From Bromus sterilis (lineage: Eukaryota > Streptophyta > Magnoliopsida > Poales > Poaceae): a DNA stretch of 64,000 bases. Each line of letters opens with the position of its first letter. The stretch's first letter is position 1. The position numbers and the translations under genes are program-made. Below, piece by piece: positions 10,378 to 21,623 of this stretch. The stretch spans positions 124,724,501 through 124,788,500 of the forward strand of contig OX465596.1 in assembly GCA_950022295.1 (NCBI GenBank), given 5' to 3'. The notes below the pieces were generated by a model. It was not told the origin of the DNA, did no database searches, and saw only the letters and a program-made list of their open reading frames with translations.

Positions 10378-13300
10378 TGTCAGAACCCCAACTAGGGTAA
10401 GTGCTAGGGTTTGAGTGCCCTTTGCATCATGTGAAAATTTCAAAAGAAAATCAAAAAAATGGGGAAAAGGAAAGCCCTGAGAATTTAAATAAATGGCCAG
10501 ATAAAAATTGTTTCCAAAAATTCCTCTGGTATTTTTGAAAAGTCTTATAAATATGCATGATCACATATAAAGTGAAGTGGGTGCCACTGCATGCACCAAG
10601 ATTTTTCAAATATTCCAAACAGGGCTTGGAAATTAAAGTTGACCCCTATTTGAATTGAAATTCAAATTGTTTGAATTTCAAAAATCTCCAAAACTTATGA
10701 GTGGCTAACTATATTCTTTGTGAGTCCATATAAAAGTTTTGGGCATTTTATAATTTGCCTAGGTATTTATTTATCAAGGCACAACAAAAATACAGAAAGA
10801 AAAAGAGAAGAAAAAGGAAAAAGGGAAACCCCCTGGCTTCTGGCCCAACTAAACCCCCCCAGCCCACCTGGCCCAGTAGCCGGCCCAGCCCAGCCGCGCT
10901 GTTGTCGTCTTCCTCCCCCGCGGCTCCAAGCATCTCGCTGGAGCTGGGAGCGCGGCGAGGACGCCACCGCGACAACCACGCGGTCTAGAACCCCCCAGGC
11001 CTCCTTCTCGCGCCACAGAATCGACCAGAAACCCCCCTAGCTCTTCCTTCTCCTCTAGTTCACCCTCCGCCCCTCCTCCGCTCGTATTCGTCGACGAGAG
11101 AGCAAGTGAAGCTATCTACCGTGATTGCCGTGGACGTCTACTCCGTTCCCCCCCACTCAATCGTGCCGGAGAAGCCCTGGAGTCGTCGCCCCCTTCACCG
11201 GATCGCCGTCGGTCGCCGGGAGCTTCAAGCTTAAATCCCGCCGTCTCCGGCCAGCCCCCGACCTCCCCGTCCTCTTCAATGTCGCCAGGGTGAGCTCCTC
11301 GTCGATCTGCGCCATCTCCAGCTCTTCCCCATGCCCGGTTTCACCATCTCGCCTTCAACCGTGGTCCGGCCGCCGCCATTGCCGTCATAGCCATGGCCTC
11401 GGGCCTCCTCGCGAGTCGTGGCTAGCTCCAGGGGGTGCGCAAGCTTGAGGGCTACGCGCCCATGCCACCCAAGCCACTCCTCGTGCCCGGAATCGCTGTT
11501 CCGGCGAAGCTCCGGCGAGCTAACCACGCCGGCACCGTTAACCCGAGCCTAATAACCCACTAACCCCTAACCCTAGCCAATGACCCCTGGGCACCAATGC
11601 CCTAAACTAAACCAGTGGCTAATCTAAACAGGGGGTTAACCCTAGAGCCTATGACAGGAAGGACCCACTGGCCAGAAGCCCCCCACGTCATGCTGAGGTC
11701 AGCATGACGCAATAATTTTTTTCCAGAGAATTAAATTAATCCAGAAAATGCAGAAAATTAGCTAAACTTTGGAAATTCATAGAAAAATCATACTAACTCC
11801 AAATTTAACATATAATATATGAAAAATGATCATGAGAAAATAATCTATCCAAATATACAACTTTCAACCATGTTTGAGTTGAATTTAAAATGGGACCAGG
11901 AGCTTTTGCTATTTGGCTTAATTAGAATTAATTCAAATCTAATTCAAAAGCTAATTCAACTTGAACCTTGGCAATGCAACCTTGATCACTTGTACATCAG
12001 AGGCACATTACACACATGATCATATGGTTTATGAAGAACAAACAATGACTTTTGCAACTTGGCTAATTTAACCAACATATGGAGTTTGAATTTGCATTTC
12101 AAATGCAATATACTTCATTTAAATCAAATGTACCACAAACAATACCTTTCACATCATGGACAACGTAATCATGTGCTTGTGCATTCTATTACAATGTTGC
12201 CCCCCCTTCGTTGATGATTGTTCCGGTAATAGTGCCTCCGAGACGGTGATCACCCCCGAAGGAGAAGAAGTTCGGTAAACCCCGTGTATCGTCAGCAAGG
12301 CAAGCAAACCCCATTGATAATGTCTATAAAATCCCAATTCCCTCTCAGTCTCGCTTATGCATCTTTAGGAGATCACCTTGTATTGATTCTACCGCATAGT
12401 TGAACCCATATCCGATGCATGACCTATCATCTTGTCACAGTAGTAAGCAAACCACAATCCTAGCTGACATAGGAGTTGATTGATATCATGAGGCCCCTGC
12501 AACTGTTACTGCTTATTGCATGCTTAGTGGTATAATGAGGATGCTTTTGATGTGAGTCGGGATGATAGTGAACATGGTGTTGATGAAAGTGAAACTGTGT
12601 TGGTGAATTCCACCCTAATACAAGGTGAACGATGAGAGGCTGTGTAGGAGTACACAATGGGTTGTCTCGTTGAACACCGCCCTAAGCACCGAGTTCTTGT
12701 ATGGTAATCCAAGACAAAGAGTACAACCACACATTGGGCTCACTGACCCCTCTCGGCCTAGTACCTTGATCCGTGTCGACGTCCAGGAGTCATATTAGTT
12801 CGGGCTTTCCATTTGACATGTGCATAGAAAAAGAATGAAGGAATGGTTGCATCATATATATATGTGGGTGCACCTGTGAGGCAGGAAAACCATCTGCAAA
12901 GGTGGCGTCTCGGTCACTTGCATTGTTTGAGTCCGTTTCGTTGATCCGGCCGGGCTCTTCAGCGGAGGCAACTCAGATAGTCGACTCCTGGAATAGACCG
13001 GTTGGGAGCGAAGTGTCGTGGTGAACATCCTCGCTGTCACCTCTTGAACGGTGGCGAGCAAAAGGCGGTAACTGATGGTCATGTGTGTGTAGTTTACACC
13101 CTTGCAAGGTTAACAAAACTATTCGAATAGCCGCGTCCGCGGTTAAGGACTACTTGGAACCTGTACCTAATTATTAGACAACTTAAATGGATACTTCTTA
13201 AACTCGCAAGATAAGCGTGAGTGCTATGGTGTGTTCCTCGCGGGGAAGTCGAGGAAGTAACCATAGTGGTGTATTGGTTGGAGACTTGGTAGTGGACTCG

Positions 13301-14250
13301 TGTACGCTTCTTACCTCAAGTATGGTACTCATAGTTTAGGACTAGCCAAGTCAAAGCTGGCACTTCTGCAGGATGAAACCCCACCTCCTTTACCTTGAAA
13401 CTTGAGCATGAGTAGTGTAGTTCTGATGTAAGTCTTGCTGAGTACGACTTTGTACTCCGTTTGCTTATTCTATGTTTTAGATGAGAACCCGGACCCCGAT
13501 GGAGTCACCGACCTGAAGCTCGACATTGACCTTGGTAGTATAGTTCCAGATAGCAGTCTGGTCCCTCGTGGAAGGGCATGTATGTTTACAAGGCTTCTCT
13601 AAGCCATTTGTTAAACTTGTCTGTACTCAGACGTAATTTTCTTCCGTTGTATGATGTAATGTTGATCACAGACATGTGATCTTTGTATAATCTATGTGTA
13701 AGTAAATAAAGAAGTACTTTGTAGAGTTATGTGATGATACCTGCTGTTCATACTAGGCATGTGTGCTGTGTGTATGTTTATAACATGCATGTCTTAGTAT
13801 GGGATTTCGAGACCTTAGTTGTGATCTGGCTGGCGGTCTTTTATACACCAAGACGCCCTTAGATGTCCGCAGCTTGGGGCATCGCGATGCGATTGCTCGT
13901 GACTCTATCACGTGCACACTTCGTTGTATGATCGAGCCCTCCCTAGAACCCGACTAAGTGATCGGGCTGGAGTAAGCTATGTAAGAGTTAGGATTCAATC
14001 GATAACATGGTTGAGGCGACTTGTCTATGAATATGAGATTCACCACCCATAGGCATTTAGACTCGTGAGAGGACGATGAGGACCCATCTCAGTTGATCAT
14101 CCGGCCTGAATGGGATGCCCCTCACGTTCGATGCTTTCCGAGAGTGTTCTGTGCTTCGCCTTGTCTGCTTAGACAAGTGGGTACGGCTCTCGGCTCTCCA
14201 TGTGATTGTATCGTGACTGGAATTACATACGCCTATTCCGGGTCCCGACA
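10378..14250 (+). mobile_element. Solo LTR S1 (~3.87 kb)
   Basis: The unit begins TGTCAGAACCCC and ends GGGTCCCGACA (TGTC...GACA ends). It splits the protease reading frame of El1. Flanks are TAGAC (10,373-10,377) and TTGAC (14,251-14,255); uninterrupted copies, for example near 40,149, have CATTGACAATG, so this is a 5-bp target duplication with one later change. No gag, pol, primer site or second LTR is seen. A GC-rich block at about 10,840-11,560, preceded by an A-rich tract, looks like promoter and leader. AAATAAAG near 13,705 could be a polyadenylation signal. These suggest plus orientation, which is inference. The family is not recognised. Confidence 0.8.
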
Positions 14251-14255
14251 TTGAC

Positions 14256-16070
14256 AATGATAAGAACATCGTCGATCTTCCCCAAAGGTTTCTTTACGGA
14301 AGAATCAACAAGACGAACACCAAAGAACAAGGATCGAAAGGTTTCAATTCAAGCATATCATACATTCTTTTGGGAATAACAGAGGTACTTGCTCCAACAT
14401 CACAAAGAGCATAACAAGAGAAGTTATTCAATTTGATTTTTATCATAGGATCCCAACCATCTTCTAGCTTCCTAGGTATGGAGGCTTCTAGTCTAAGCTT
14501 CTCCTCCCTAACTTTGATTAGAGCATTAGTGATATGCTCTGTGAAGGCAAGATTAAGTGTGCTAGTGTGGGGGTCTCTAGGCATCTTGTGTAGGAAACCC
14601 ATAACTTCAGATAAAGTGCAGCTGTCAAAGTCTAAGTCACTACTATCTATTAGGGAGGTAGTGATATCATTTAAGCTCACTTGTTTGAAAGCCTCTATGT
14701 TCATAGAGGTTTCTTCATCTATGGTGGAGGTGGTAGCATCACCATTGATAGGTCCAGTGGGACTAGGGGTGTGATGGGTGCTAACAGTTTGGACATCCTC
14801 AACTACTTGGATAGTAGCTACTGTGTGGTAGGTAGGAAGACTCTTAATTCTATACTCTTCCTTGGGAATGACTTTTGGTTTGGCTGCCATCTGGTTTATC
14901 AAGGTATATTGGGTGTGGGACATGTGTGAAACATAGGTCTCAATGGTAGTGAGTCTAGTTTGGAGGCTGGAAATGTCACTATTCAGGCTCTCAAGTTGTT
15001 TGCTAATGTTTTGCAGGATAGAGGAGTGCTCATCTAATTGTCTGGAAAAAGCCTTGTTTTGTTCAAACTGTGTGTGCATATAACTTTTGGTGCCTTTTTC
15101 TATTTTTATAAGTTTCTCATAGCTAGGTAGGTCTCTTTCCCTATAATTCTGGCTGTAGGAGTTGCTATTATCGTTCCCATAAGTGGATGGAAACGTTCTA
15201 GGATTACTAGCAAAGTTGCCCCTATAAGCATTATTGTTGAAGTTGTTTCTAGAGATAAAGTTCACATCTACTTGCTCCTGAGCAACCAAAGAATTTAAAG
15301 GAACATCCTGAGGATCAACAGGAACTTGCTTGGAAAGTAGAGACATGATAAGGTCAACCTTTTCATTTAGAGAGGAGATATCCTTGACAGAATTTACCTT
15401 CTTACTAGTTGGAGATCTTTCGGTGTGCCACTGAGAGTAGTTCAGCATCATCTCATCAAGTAACTTTGTAGCAGCACCAAGTGTGGTTGACATAAGAGTT
15501 CCTCCTGCGGCCGAATCTAACAGGTTCCGCGAGGTAAATTTCAAGCCTGCATAAAAAGTCTGGATAACCATCCAGGTAGTCAGTCCATGTGTAGGGCAGT
15601 TCTTGACAAGCTTCTTCATATGTTCCCATGCTTGGGCAACGTGTTCATTATCCAATTTCCTGAAATTCATAATGTTACTCCTCAATTGAATAATTTTAGC
15701 AGGGGGATAGTACTTCCCGATAAAAGCATCCTTGCACTTATCCCAAGAATCTATGCTATTCTTAGGCAAGGATTGAAACCAGATTTCAGCTTCATCCCTC
15801 AAAGAGAAAGGAAAAAGCTTAAGCTTAACAATTTCACCATCTACTTCTTTGTACTTTTGCATATCACAAAGCTCAATAAAATTATTTAAATGCAAAGCAA
15901 CATCATTTCTAGCACCAGAGAATTGTTCTTTCATAACAAGGTTCAGCAAAGCAGGTTTAATATCATAAGAAGGTGCGGAAGTAGCAGGTGTAGCAATAGG
16001 AATGCAGATAAAGTCACTGTTGTTGTGACTAGTGAAGTCACACAACTTAGTGTTTTCATTGGAACCCATA
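14256..16070 (-). pseudogene. El1 gag and N-terminal protease (Athila lineage)
   Basis: The frame starts at ATG 16,070 (MGSNENTKLCDF). The gag core at about residues 50-215 carries LKLFPFSLRDEAEIWFQSLP, SWDKCKDAFIGKYYPPAKI and FYAGL, with LLDSAAGGT following. This is the retrotransposon gag pattern of the Athila lineage: the capsid protein that packages element RNA. A long variable linker follows. The protease starts at EDGWDPMIKIK, with active-site motif CDVGAST in place of the usual D(S/T)G. A missing A near 14,320, compared with copies at 40,216 and 44,126, shifts the frame just before S1, so the ORF ends artificially at 14,294. Gag itself is open and about 570 residues long. Confidence 0.85.
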
Positions 16071-16195
16071 GTAGCAGCAGGTATTTTTGGTATTTTTGAT
16101 AAGGGACACAAAGGTAAAAACTGAAAGGTAAACTAACAAGACTAAAAAGCAAAGATAAAAGATAGTGTGCAACTCCCCTATCTTGTAGACTGGAG

Positions 16196-16213
16196 TCCTC
16201 GGCAACAGCGCCA
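16196..16213 (-). other. Primer binding site of El1 (tRNA-Asp type)
   Basis: On the minus strand this reads TGGCGCTGTTGCCGAGGA. It is two changes away from TGGCGCCGTTGCCGGGGA, the complement of the tRNA-Asp 3' end used by Athila-type elements. It lies 10 bases from the LTR end. Confidence 0.75.
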
Positions 16214-16223
16214 GAAATTGGCT

Positions 16224-17335
16224 TCATACGGTGAGGATAGTTCTCTCACTTCTCGTTGGTTACCCCAAGTGGAAGGTGAGATGTAGCGTAGCATCAAATT
16301 TCCCTCGGTGAAGATTCCAAGGTTATCGAACTAGTAGGACTCCAAGAGATACAAGAAGGTGACAACTGCGCCAGAAATTAGCTTCAGGCTAGATAGTTGA
16401 CGTGGACCTGTACACAGCAACACATAACTTTGCTCCCAACGAGTACAGAGGAGTTGTCAATTCCTCCGGCCTTGCTGTTTACAAAGGATTAACGCAAGAG
16501 ATAATGATAGTGGCAGCTGAAAGTAAATACTGAAAGTAAATTGATGGTGTAAACAATGATATGAAGATGGACCAAGGTCATGTGATTTTCACTAGTGATT
16601 TCTCTCTCCCAAAAGAAAATAAAAGTGCTAGCGAGGTAAACAAATCACAGTTGGGAAATTGACAGGATTATGAAGGCACTGCAATGCTAAGTATGCTGAA
16701 AAGAAAGGAAGGGATCAAAAGCAATGGGCAGCACGCCAAGGTAGGTAGACCAAAATCCATCTGCATCTACTACGAATCATCCACCTTGAGATATCTATCT
16801 AGAACATCTCGCTGGTATTAAGTTGCGAATCCCACCCAAAGTGTAAACTCAAAGCAACAGATAACTGCATTAAAAGAACTTTGCGTAAAGTAAACAATCC
16901 TTGCACCCGCGGATAGAAGCACCTTTGTTTTATCCCTGGTGGCAACAACACATCCCCTAGTCTCATGTTTCTGTCACTAAAGCTAGACATCAAGGGGCTG
17001 AACCCACAATCAAGCATAACGCTCCCTCTTGGAGTTGCAATAAATCACTTGGCCAAAGTAAAATACGGCAATGGGAGAACATGCAAGAATTTACTCAAGA
17101 ACAAAATATAAAAGAGAAGAACCAAATATATTACTCATCACAATCTGAACATAGTCTCATAATCCATCATATCCCAACAAACTCAGCATAGCAACAGCAG
17201 AAAATTACAAAGGTGCCTCGATCATGTGAGGCAGCTCTCGAGGACTCGAAAGTGGAAGCACAAAGAAGGGAGAGATAGATCACATAGCTACTGGTCACGC
17301 ACCTATGGTCCAAGGGAAAATACTCACGGTACATA
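16224..17335 (-). repeat. 5' LTR of El1, truncated
   Basis: It starts TCATACGGTGAGG (TGATACGG in the partner LTR) and follows the left LTR closely until GGTACATA at about 17,335. It then passes into E sequence. The missing part would hold the TATA box and leader, so this LTR cannot drive sense transcription of El1. Confidence 0.8.
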
Positions 17336-17340
17336 TTTTT

Positions 17341-17544
17341 CCAATTTTGTTAGGTCGCGATTGCTAAGAACGCCTCAGGGGGTGGCTGCTGCGGCGAGCC
17401 CCCGAGTGCCAATTTTGTTAGGTCGCGATTGCGAAGAACGCCTCGGGGGGAGGCTGCTGCGGCGAGCCCCTGGGTGCCAATTTTGTTAGGTCGCGATTGC
17501 GAAGAACTCCTTGGGGGGTGACTGCTGCGGCGAGCCCCCGAGTG
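17341..17544. repeat. 68-bp minisatellite of E, three copies
   Basis: Units start at 17,341, 17,409 and 17,477 with CCAATTTTGTTAGGTCGCGA. They share GCGAAGAACGCCT, GGCTGCTGCGGCGAGCCC and a GAGTG/GGGTG end. The unit length is not a multiple of three, so it is non-coding. Position between protease and antisense gene agrees with the variable 3' tandem repeats known in Tat-lineage elements. Confidence 0.9.
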
Positions 17545-17771
17545 CCAGTGAATCAATTTTTGGAGACACATTTTTCAATATTTTTCCTGGTGTTTCTTAC
17601 ATTTAGTAAGAATGGGGGGGTATGATGAGGACAGTCCCCTTTTAAAACGGCGGCGTGGTAGCCTTAAGGACTAGATGGCTTCTTCTCCGAGTGCTCGGGT
17701 CCTCCGGGTGCTAGCTTCTTCTATGGGAGCGCTTCTTCTGCGGGTCCCGCGATCTCGCTGGCTTGGTGGGC
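17545..17771. other. E sequence between protease and minisatellite; pol missing
   Basis: No ORF or repeat is recognised. A run of G (17,614-17,620) and short AT-rich sequence mark where RT, RNase H and integrase would be expected in a full element. Confidence 0.5.
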
Positions 17772-18386
17772 TCATAAGGCCTCTAATATTTTGTGGAATT
17801 CCTTGTCGCAGCGGTCGGACCTGACAAAACTGCTGCTGATTGTGTTGACCCCATGAGGGTCTGGCATCTTTAGCTTAAGGTAGGCATAGTGAGGCACTGC
17901 CATGAAGTGGGCGAAGGCCGGTCGTCCGAGGATTGCGTGGTACTGCGACTTCCAGTCGACCACTTCGAAGTCTAGGATCTCCCTATGGAAGTTGGTCGCA
18001 TCGCCAAAGACCACTTCCAGGCTTATTTTTCCCAGAGGGTAGACTTCTTTTCCTGGCACAATCCCGTGGAAGGTTGTGCTTGAGGATTTCAGCGCGGAAC
18101 TCTGGATTATCATTTCTTCTAGTGTCCTTGTGAAGATGATGTTGATCCCGCTGCCACCGTCCATGAACACTCGCGACATGTCGTAGTTCCCAATTCTGGC
18201 CTCGGGCACTAGTGCGGCGTGTCCTGGTCGAGGGATGGCAGGCGGGTGGTTCTCCCGAGAGAAGGTAATTTCTGTCTCCGACCCGCGCAAGTACTCCGGG
18301 GCTGCGGGGTGCGAGGAGGCTGCGAGAAAAACTGGTCTTGTGACCTGCTTCTGCTGCCTATTTGAAGGCCTGCCTTCTTGTATCAT
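17772..18386 (-). pseudogene. Aspartic protease of E (Tat lineage)
   Basis: The translation contains SRVFMDGGSGINIIF, a retropepsin active-site region with DGG in place of DTG. About 75 residues later come YHAILGRPAFAHFMAVPHYA and LKLKMPDPHGV, the conserved C-terminal half seen in Tat-lineage gag-pol proteins. Cleavage of Gag-Pol would be its role. The frame stops at 17,772, where RT should begin. It is not in frame with the gag pieces upstream, so the polyprotein is broken. The family assignment is confident; activity is unlikely. Confidence 0.8.
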
Positions 18387-18980
18387 GTAGATCCTGCCAT
18401 GGGCTTCTGGATACTGCTCCTCTGCATCTGGTGTCCTGCGTCATTGCTGGATTGCGGCCACTTGCCTTGTTGGTAGGGGAGGGGCTGGTGGTGCATCGTG
18501 GGCGATGGGCCCGACTGCTATGCTCGCGAATGGCTGGGCCGCTGTTGTCGCAGATCGACTTTTTTCCTCAGCCAACTCGTTGAAGATTCTACAGTTCCTG
18601 AGGGTGTTTACTGATCGGAGCTCCCCTCGTTCGTTTTTGAATCCGTGTATCGAGCACGGTCCGTCGAGTTGTTCTTTGGCCGAGCGGTATGTTCTAGTGC
18701 TGTCGCGTGGCTGCCTCGTCCTCCAGTCTCGTTTCTGAGCTTGGTGCATATCTTCGAGGTTGTCTCTTCTCTGCGTTCTGCTGTCGTCGCGATGCCTGCC
18801 GTCTCTGTCGTCTGGGAAGCCGGCGGCAACCATGTCGGGTCCTCTGTCGTCGTAGAAACTGCGTCTGGATCGCTTCCTTCGTCCGTCGAGTCCTCTTTCT
18901 CCATTGTGATAGTCGTAGTCGTGCTCTGAGCGTGCGGTGTGGATTTCTGTTTCGTTGCGAACAGAATCCTCGCCGTCCGC
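18387..18980 (-). pseudogene. C-terminal gag remnant of E
   Basis: Between gag and protease, minus-strand frames hold an acidic stretch (STDEGSDPDAVSTTTEDPTW) and, in another frame, DGPCSIHGFKNERG followed by NTLRNCRIFNELAEEKSR. The Cys-His...Cys spacing resembles the zinc-finger-like end of Tat gag proteins. At least one frameshift separates the two, and a TAG at about 18,981 ends the main gag frame. Confidence 0.6.
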
Positions 18981-20486
18981 CTAGCTGTTGGCTTGCTCCA
19001 GCAGCCTTGCGAGTGTTCGGACTTTCATATGTTCGAGTTGTTCCTTGAATTCGATGCGCTGCATGCCTCGTCTGAACGCGTCAATTGCGATTTCGTCTGA
19101 TATGTCTTCTGCTGAATTCTTGAGTATGGTCCACCGCTGGATGTAGGCTCGCAGGGTTTCCCTGGTTCCTTGCTTGCATGCTCGTAGCTCCTCGAGCGAT
19201 GCCGGTCGCTTGTATGTGGATTTGAAGTTTTCTATAAAGGCTTCACGGAATTGCCTCCATGAGAGGATGGATCCTCGCGGGAGATTCTTCAACCAGTGTC
19301 GTGCCGAGCTCTCGAGCATGAGCTGCACGTACTGCATTGCCGTGACGTTGGTCCCTCGCTGGAACATGACTGCTGTTAAGTAGTCGTCGAGCCATGCCTC
19401 TGGCTCCTCGAGTCCATTGTATTTTAGCGTTGTGGAGTTAAATTTGAACCCACTCGGCATTCGTGTCTTGCGTATGGAACGCGTGAAGCATAATGCTCCG
19501 CATGGCTCAATTTCTTCGTTGAAGGCTTCTTCGTTCGAGTACTCTTCACGTGCTGCGCGTCTTCGTCTGCTGTGGTTGACTTTGTTCTGTGTGATGTCGT
19601 CGCGCGCGTCTCGTCGACTGCTACGATGCCTGTTGTCGTTGTCATCGCTGTCGTGCTTCCTGTTTCTGCCGGAGCGTTTGAGCCAGTCATCGCTGCTGTC
19701 GTCGTCATCAGGTGAGCTGGGGTCCCTTTCTGGTGTCCTCTCGTGGGTCGGTCTCTTTGCACTTGATTTTTTGGGTGCTGAGGCGGCGATGGCGTCTTTC
19801 ATTATCTGCAAGACCATCGATGTGTTGCGGTCTGGTCTGCTGTGCCTATTTTTCTGGGCGTGAGACAGGTAGTCTCGAGCGCTGATAAGGGCTTCTGCTG
19901 GTGTGAGGGGTTCCTCTTCGTCGTCCTCCTCTTCTAGCTTGAAGTCGTCGTCGAGCTTCCGAACCACTCTCTTCTTGTCTGTTCGTCGCAGGTTGCTGAA
20001 TTTCGATTTATCGCGGAGAGGGGAACCGTGATCCGGAGAGTCGTCACTTGGAGCTAGCTTGCGAATGCTTTTCCGCTCGGCGACCACCCTTTCTTGCTTC
20101 TCCATCTCTAGGCGCCGTTGTATCTCTTGCTGGGTTAGCTCGCTTGCCAACTTGTTGTATGCCCTGAGCTCGTCCCTTGTTGCGCTTGCTGGTAGTAACT
20201 TGCCGTGTTCGACTTCTCGTCCCTTGTTGTACTCTGACCGCTCTTTGGGAGGGTCGTCCACCGCCGTACTCGGGGTTTGTTGCTTGCTGCTTGATGGCTC
20301 GTTTCCCTTGCAGTTGCTCTGTTCTTGTCCCTGTGGTACTTTCATTGGTATGCTTCCCACTTCTCCTAGCTTCACGATGGTCTTGATGGTGGTCCTGGAC
20401 TCTTTTTTGTTGCCGTTGACCTGGCGAGTGTTCGGGTCGTCTTCTTGGCCCTTGCCGTTTGCTGATGGTGCGTCGGTTTCTGCCAT
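18981..20486 (-). pseudogene. Gag of Tat-lineage element E
   Basis: ATG at 20,486 opens a frame of about 500 residues. The first ~330 residues are charged and low in complexity, with acidic runs such as EEEDDEEEPLTPAE and Arg/Asp-rich stretches. The gag core follows: LKYNGLEEPEAWLDDYL, SARHWLKNLPRGSI, SWRQFREAFIENF, RPASLEELRACKQ, ETLRAYIQRWTILKNS and AIDAFRRGM. These are hallmark positions of Tat-lineage gag. The frame ends at TAG 18,981 just after the core; zinc-finger-like and protease sequences continue in other frames. It is therefore labelled a pseudogene, although this segment is open. Confidence 0.82.
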
Positions 20487-20796
20487 GAACACCTGAGATG
20501 GTGCCCTGAGTGCCTTATTGCTCGCGCGTGTGATGCTGCTTTTCCAGGGCGGAGGTCCACCCGAGCGGTCGCGGGTGACGTGAAGCCTTGGGTTGGGTGG
20601 GCAGTCGCAGCTGGCTCAAAGGGTGGCCGCGTGGGTGGCGACTGCGTCGATTGTTGCTGTAGATGTCTTCACGGGTGCTCGGGCATCGTCCATGAGGCGG
20701 AGAGCGCCCCAGTGGTTGATGTAGATCTGATATGCTCCGAAGATCAGGTTGATGCCGGAGTGGAGGTCGGCGAAGACTGGTCGGAGAGTCGAAAGA
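20487..20796 (-). mobile_element. 5' leader remnant of E
   Basis: GC-rich sequence upstream of E gag with no primer site or LTR. It ends at the E/H breakpoint, where GAAAACTAAAA occurs twice in succession, which may be filler or slippage at a deletion junction. Confidence 0.55.
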
Positions 20797-21623
20797 CGAA
20801 GAAAACTAAAAGAAAACTAAAAATAAAACCTAAGAGAGAGACGCTCCAAGCATAGCACATAATGCATGAAGTGATAAAAATATAGTGAAACGAGAGACGA
20901 ACAGATAATTGTTGATGGAGAAGGGGATACACGGGGGCATCCCAGTTCTTAGACGCTTGATTCTCCTTGAATATTTCTTGGAGATGCATGGGGGCATCCC
21001 CAAGCTTGAGCGCTTGACACTTCTTAATCTTCTTTCAGCATCTTCCCTCGCACACTTGAAAACTCCCTTAATACATAACTCATCATAATCTGATTAGCGA
21101 GGTTAGTACCCATAATAAAATAATTTTTCTCTACTGGAAATAAGGATATTCTTGAAGATCTACTGTTTCTCAAGATTTCCAAAAAGTTTTTTCAAAGAAA
21201 AAGCAAGCTTAAGGTTTGCAAAACGAAGAAAAGGCAAAACAGGACAGAATCTGTGAAAAATAGACCAGCAGGTAGTAAAGAATTGTAATTGTAATTGTTT
21301 ACTTCTGCAACTCAAATAAAAAAACTCAGAACATACGAAAGTTTCGTAATTGTATAGAGCATGCTGTGTAAAAAATTGAGCTCAAAAATATGAACTGGGA
21401 TTTTTCTATGATTTTTCTAGTCACGAGGACAGAATCTGTTTTTCTGGACACCATGTCACAACTTTCACTTCCCTTGTCATATGAGGCTATAAATGGCACA
21501 AAGCTTAAAAAAATAAAGATACAATGATGTTGCTACAGTAGTAACAATCATCAAGACCACTAAAAACAGAAGAAAAACAAAAAGGAAATCCTAAATTCGT
21601 TGCGGGCTGCCTCCCGAAAGCGC
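20797..21623 (-). mobile_element. Second piece of host element H (left of the I insertion)
   Basis: Matches the 3' internal region at 34,470-35,288 and 39,060-39,878, including the paired GGGGATGC hairpins (here degenerate) and the final CTCCCGAAAGCGC. It ends with AGCGC at 21,619-21,623, directly followed by an LTR start. It resumes at 43,779 with AGCGC and CTTTAAAGCC sequence. Confidence 0.8.

Larger units (their letters stand above)
5877..17335 (-). mobile_element. Athila-type non-autonomous gypsy element El1, with solo LTR S1 inside
   Basis: El1 has a left (3') LTR at 5,877 to about 7,484, a 3' internal region, protease and gag on the minus strand, a primer binding site at 16,196-16,213, and a right (5') LTR at 16,224 to about 17,335. 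No RT, RNase H or integrase is present. The left LTR and adjacent internal region have lost roughly 180 bp spanning the LTR end and polypurine tract near 7,484, because GTTTTGGA runs straight into sequence lying upstream of PPT in other copies. The right LTR is cut about 500 bp short at GGTACATA. The missing right end explains why no target duplication can be read. Solo LTR S1 (10,378-14,250) splits the protease. Confidence 0.82.
168..20796 (-). mobile_element. Tat/Retand-lineage gypsy element E, pol-less, interrupted by El1
   Basis: In minus orientation E reads gag (20,486 to about 18,400), aspartic protease (18,386-17,772), a 68-bp tandem repeat (17,544-17,341 plus a remnant at 5,809-5,876), an antisense spliced gene (1,995-5,756 on the plus strand) and a 3' LTR (614-168). 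This order, with an extra antisense ORF beside the 3' LTR, is known from Tat-lineage plant Ty3/gypsy elements. Only about 230 bases separate the protease from the tandem repeat, so the whole pol region is absent. The 5' LTR is also missing: at about 20,796-20,811 the sequence passes directly into Athila-type sequence of H. About 1.5 kb of H internal sequence is missing at the same point, which suggests one deletion across the E/H border. Element El1 interrupts the tandem repeat. Confidence 0.8.

Noticed and set aside
11540..11580. Telomere-like CCCTAA/CCTAACC run in S1
   Set aside because: Only two or three degenerate units in a C-rich context inside an LTR; not a telomeric array.
14256..14293. 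El1 gag ORF end taken as a natural C-terminus
   Set aside because: Compared with I and H, one base is missing near 14,320, which shifts the frame inside the protease just before S1. The end is an artefact of that shift.
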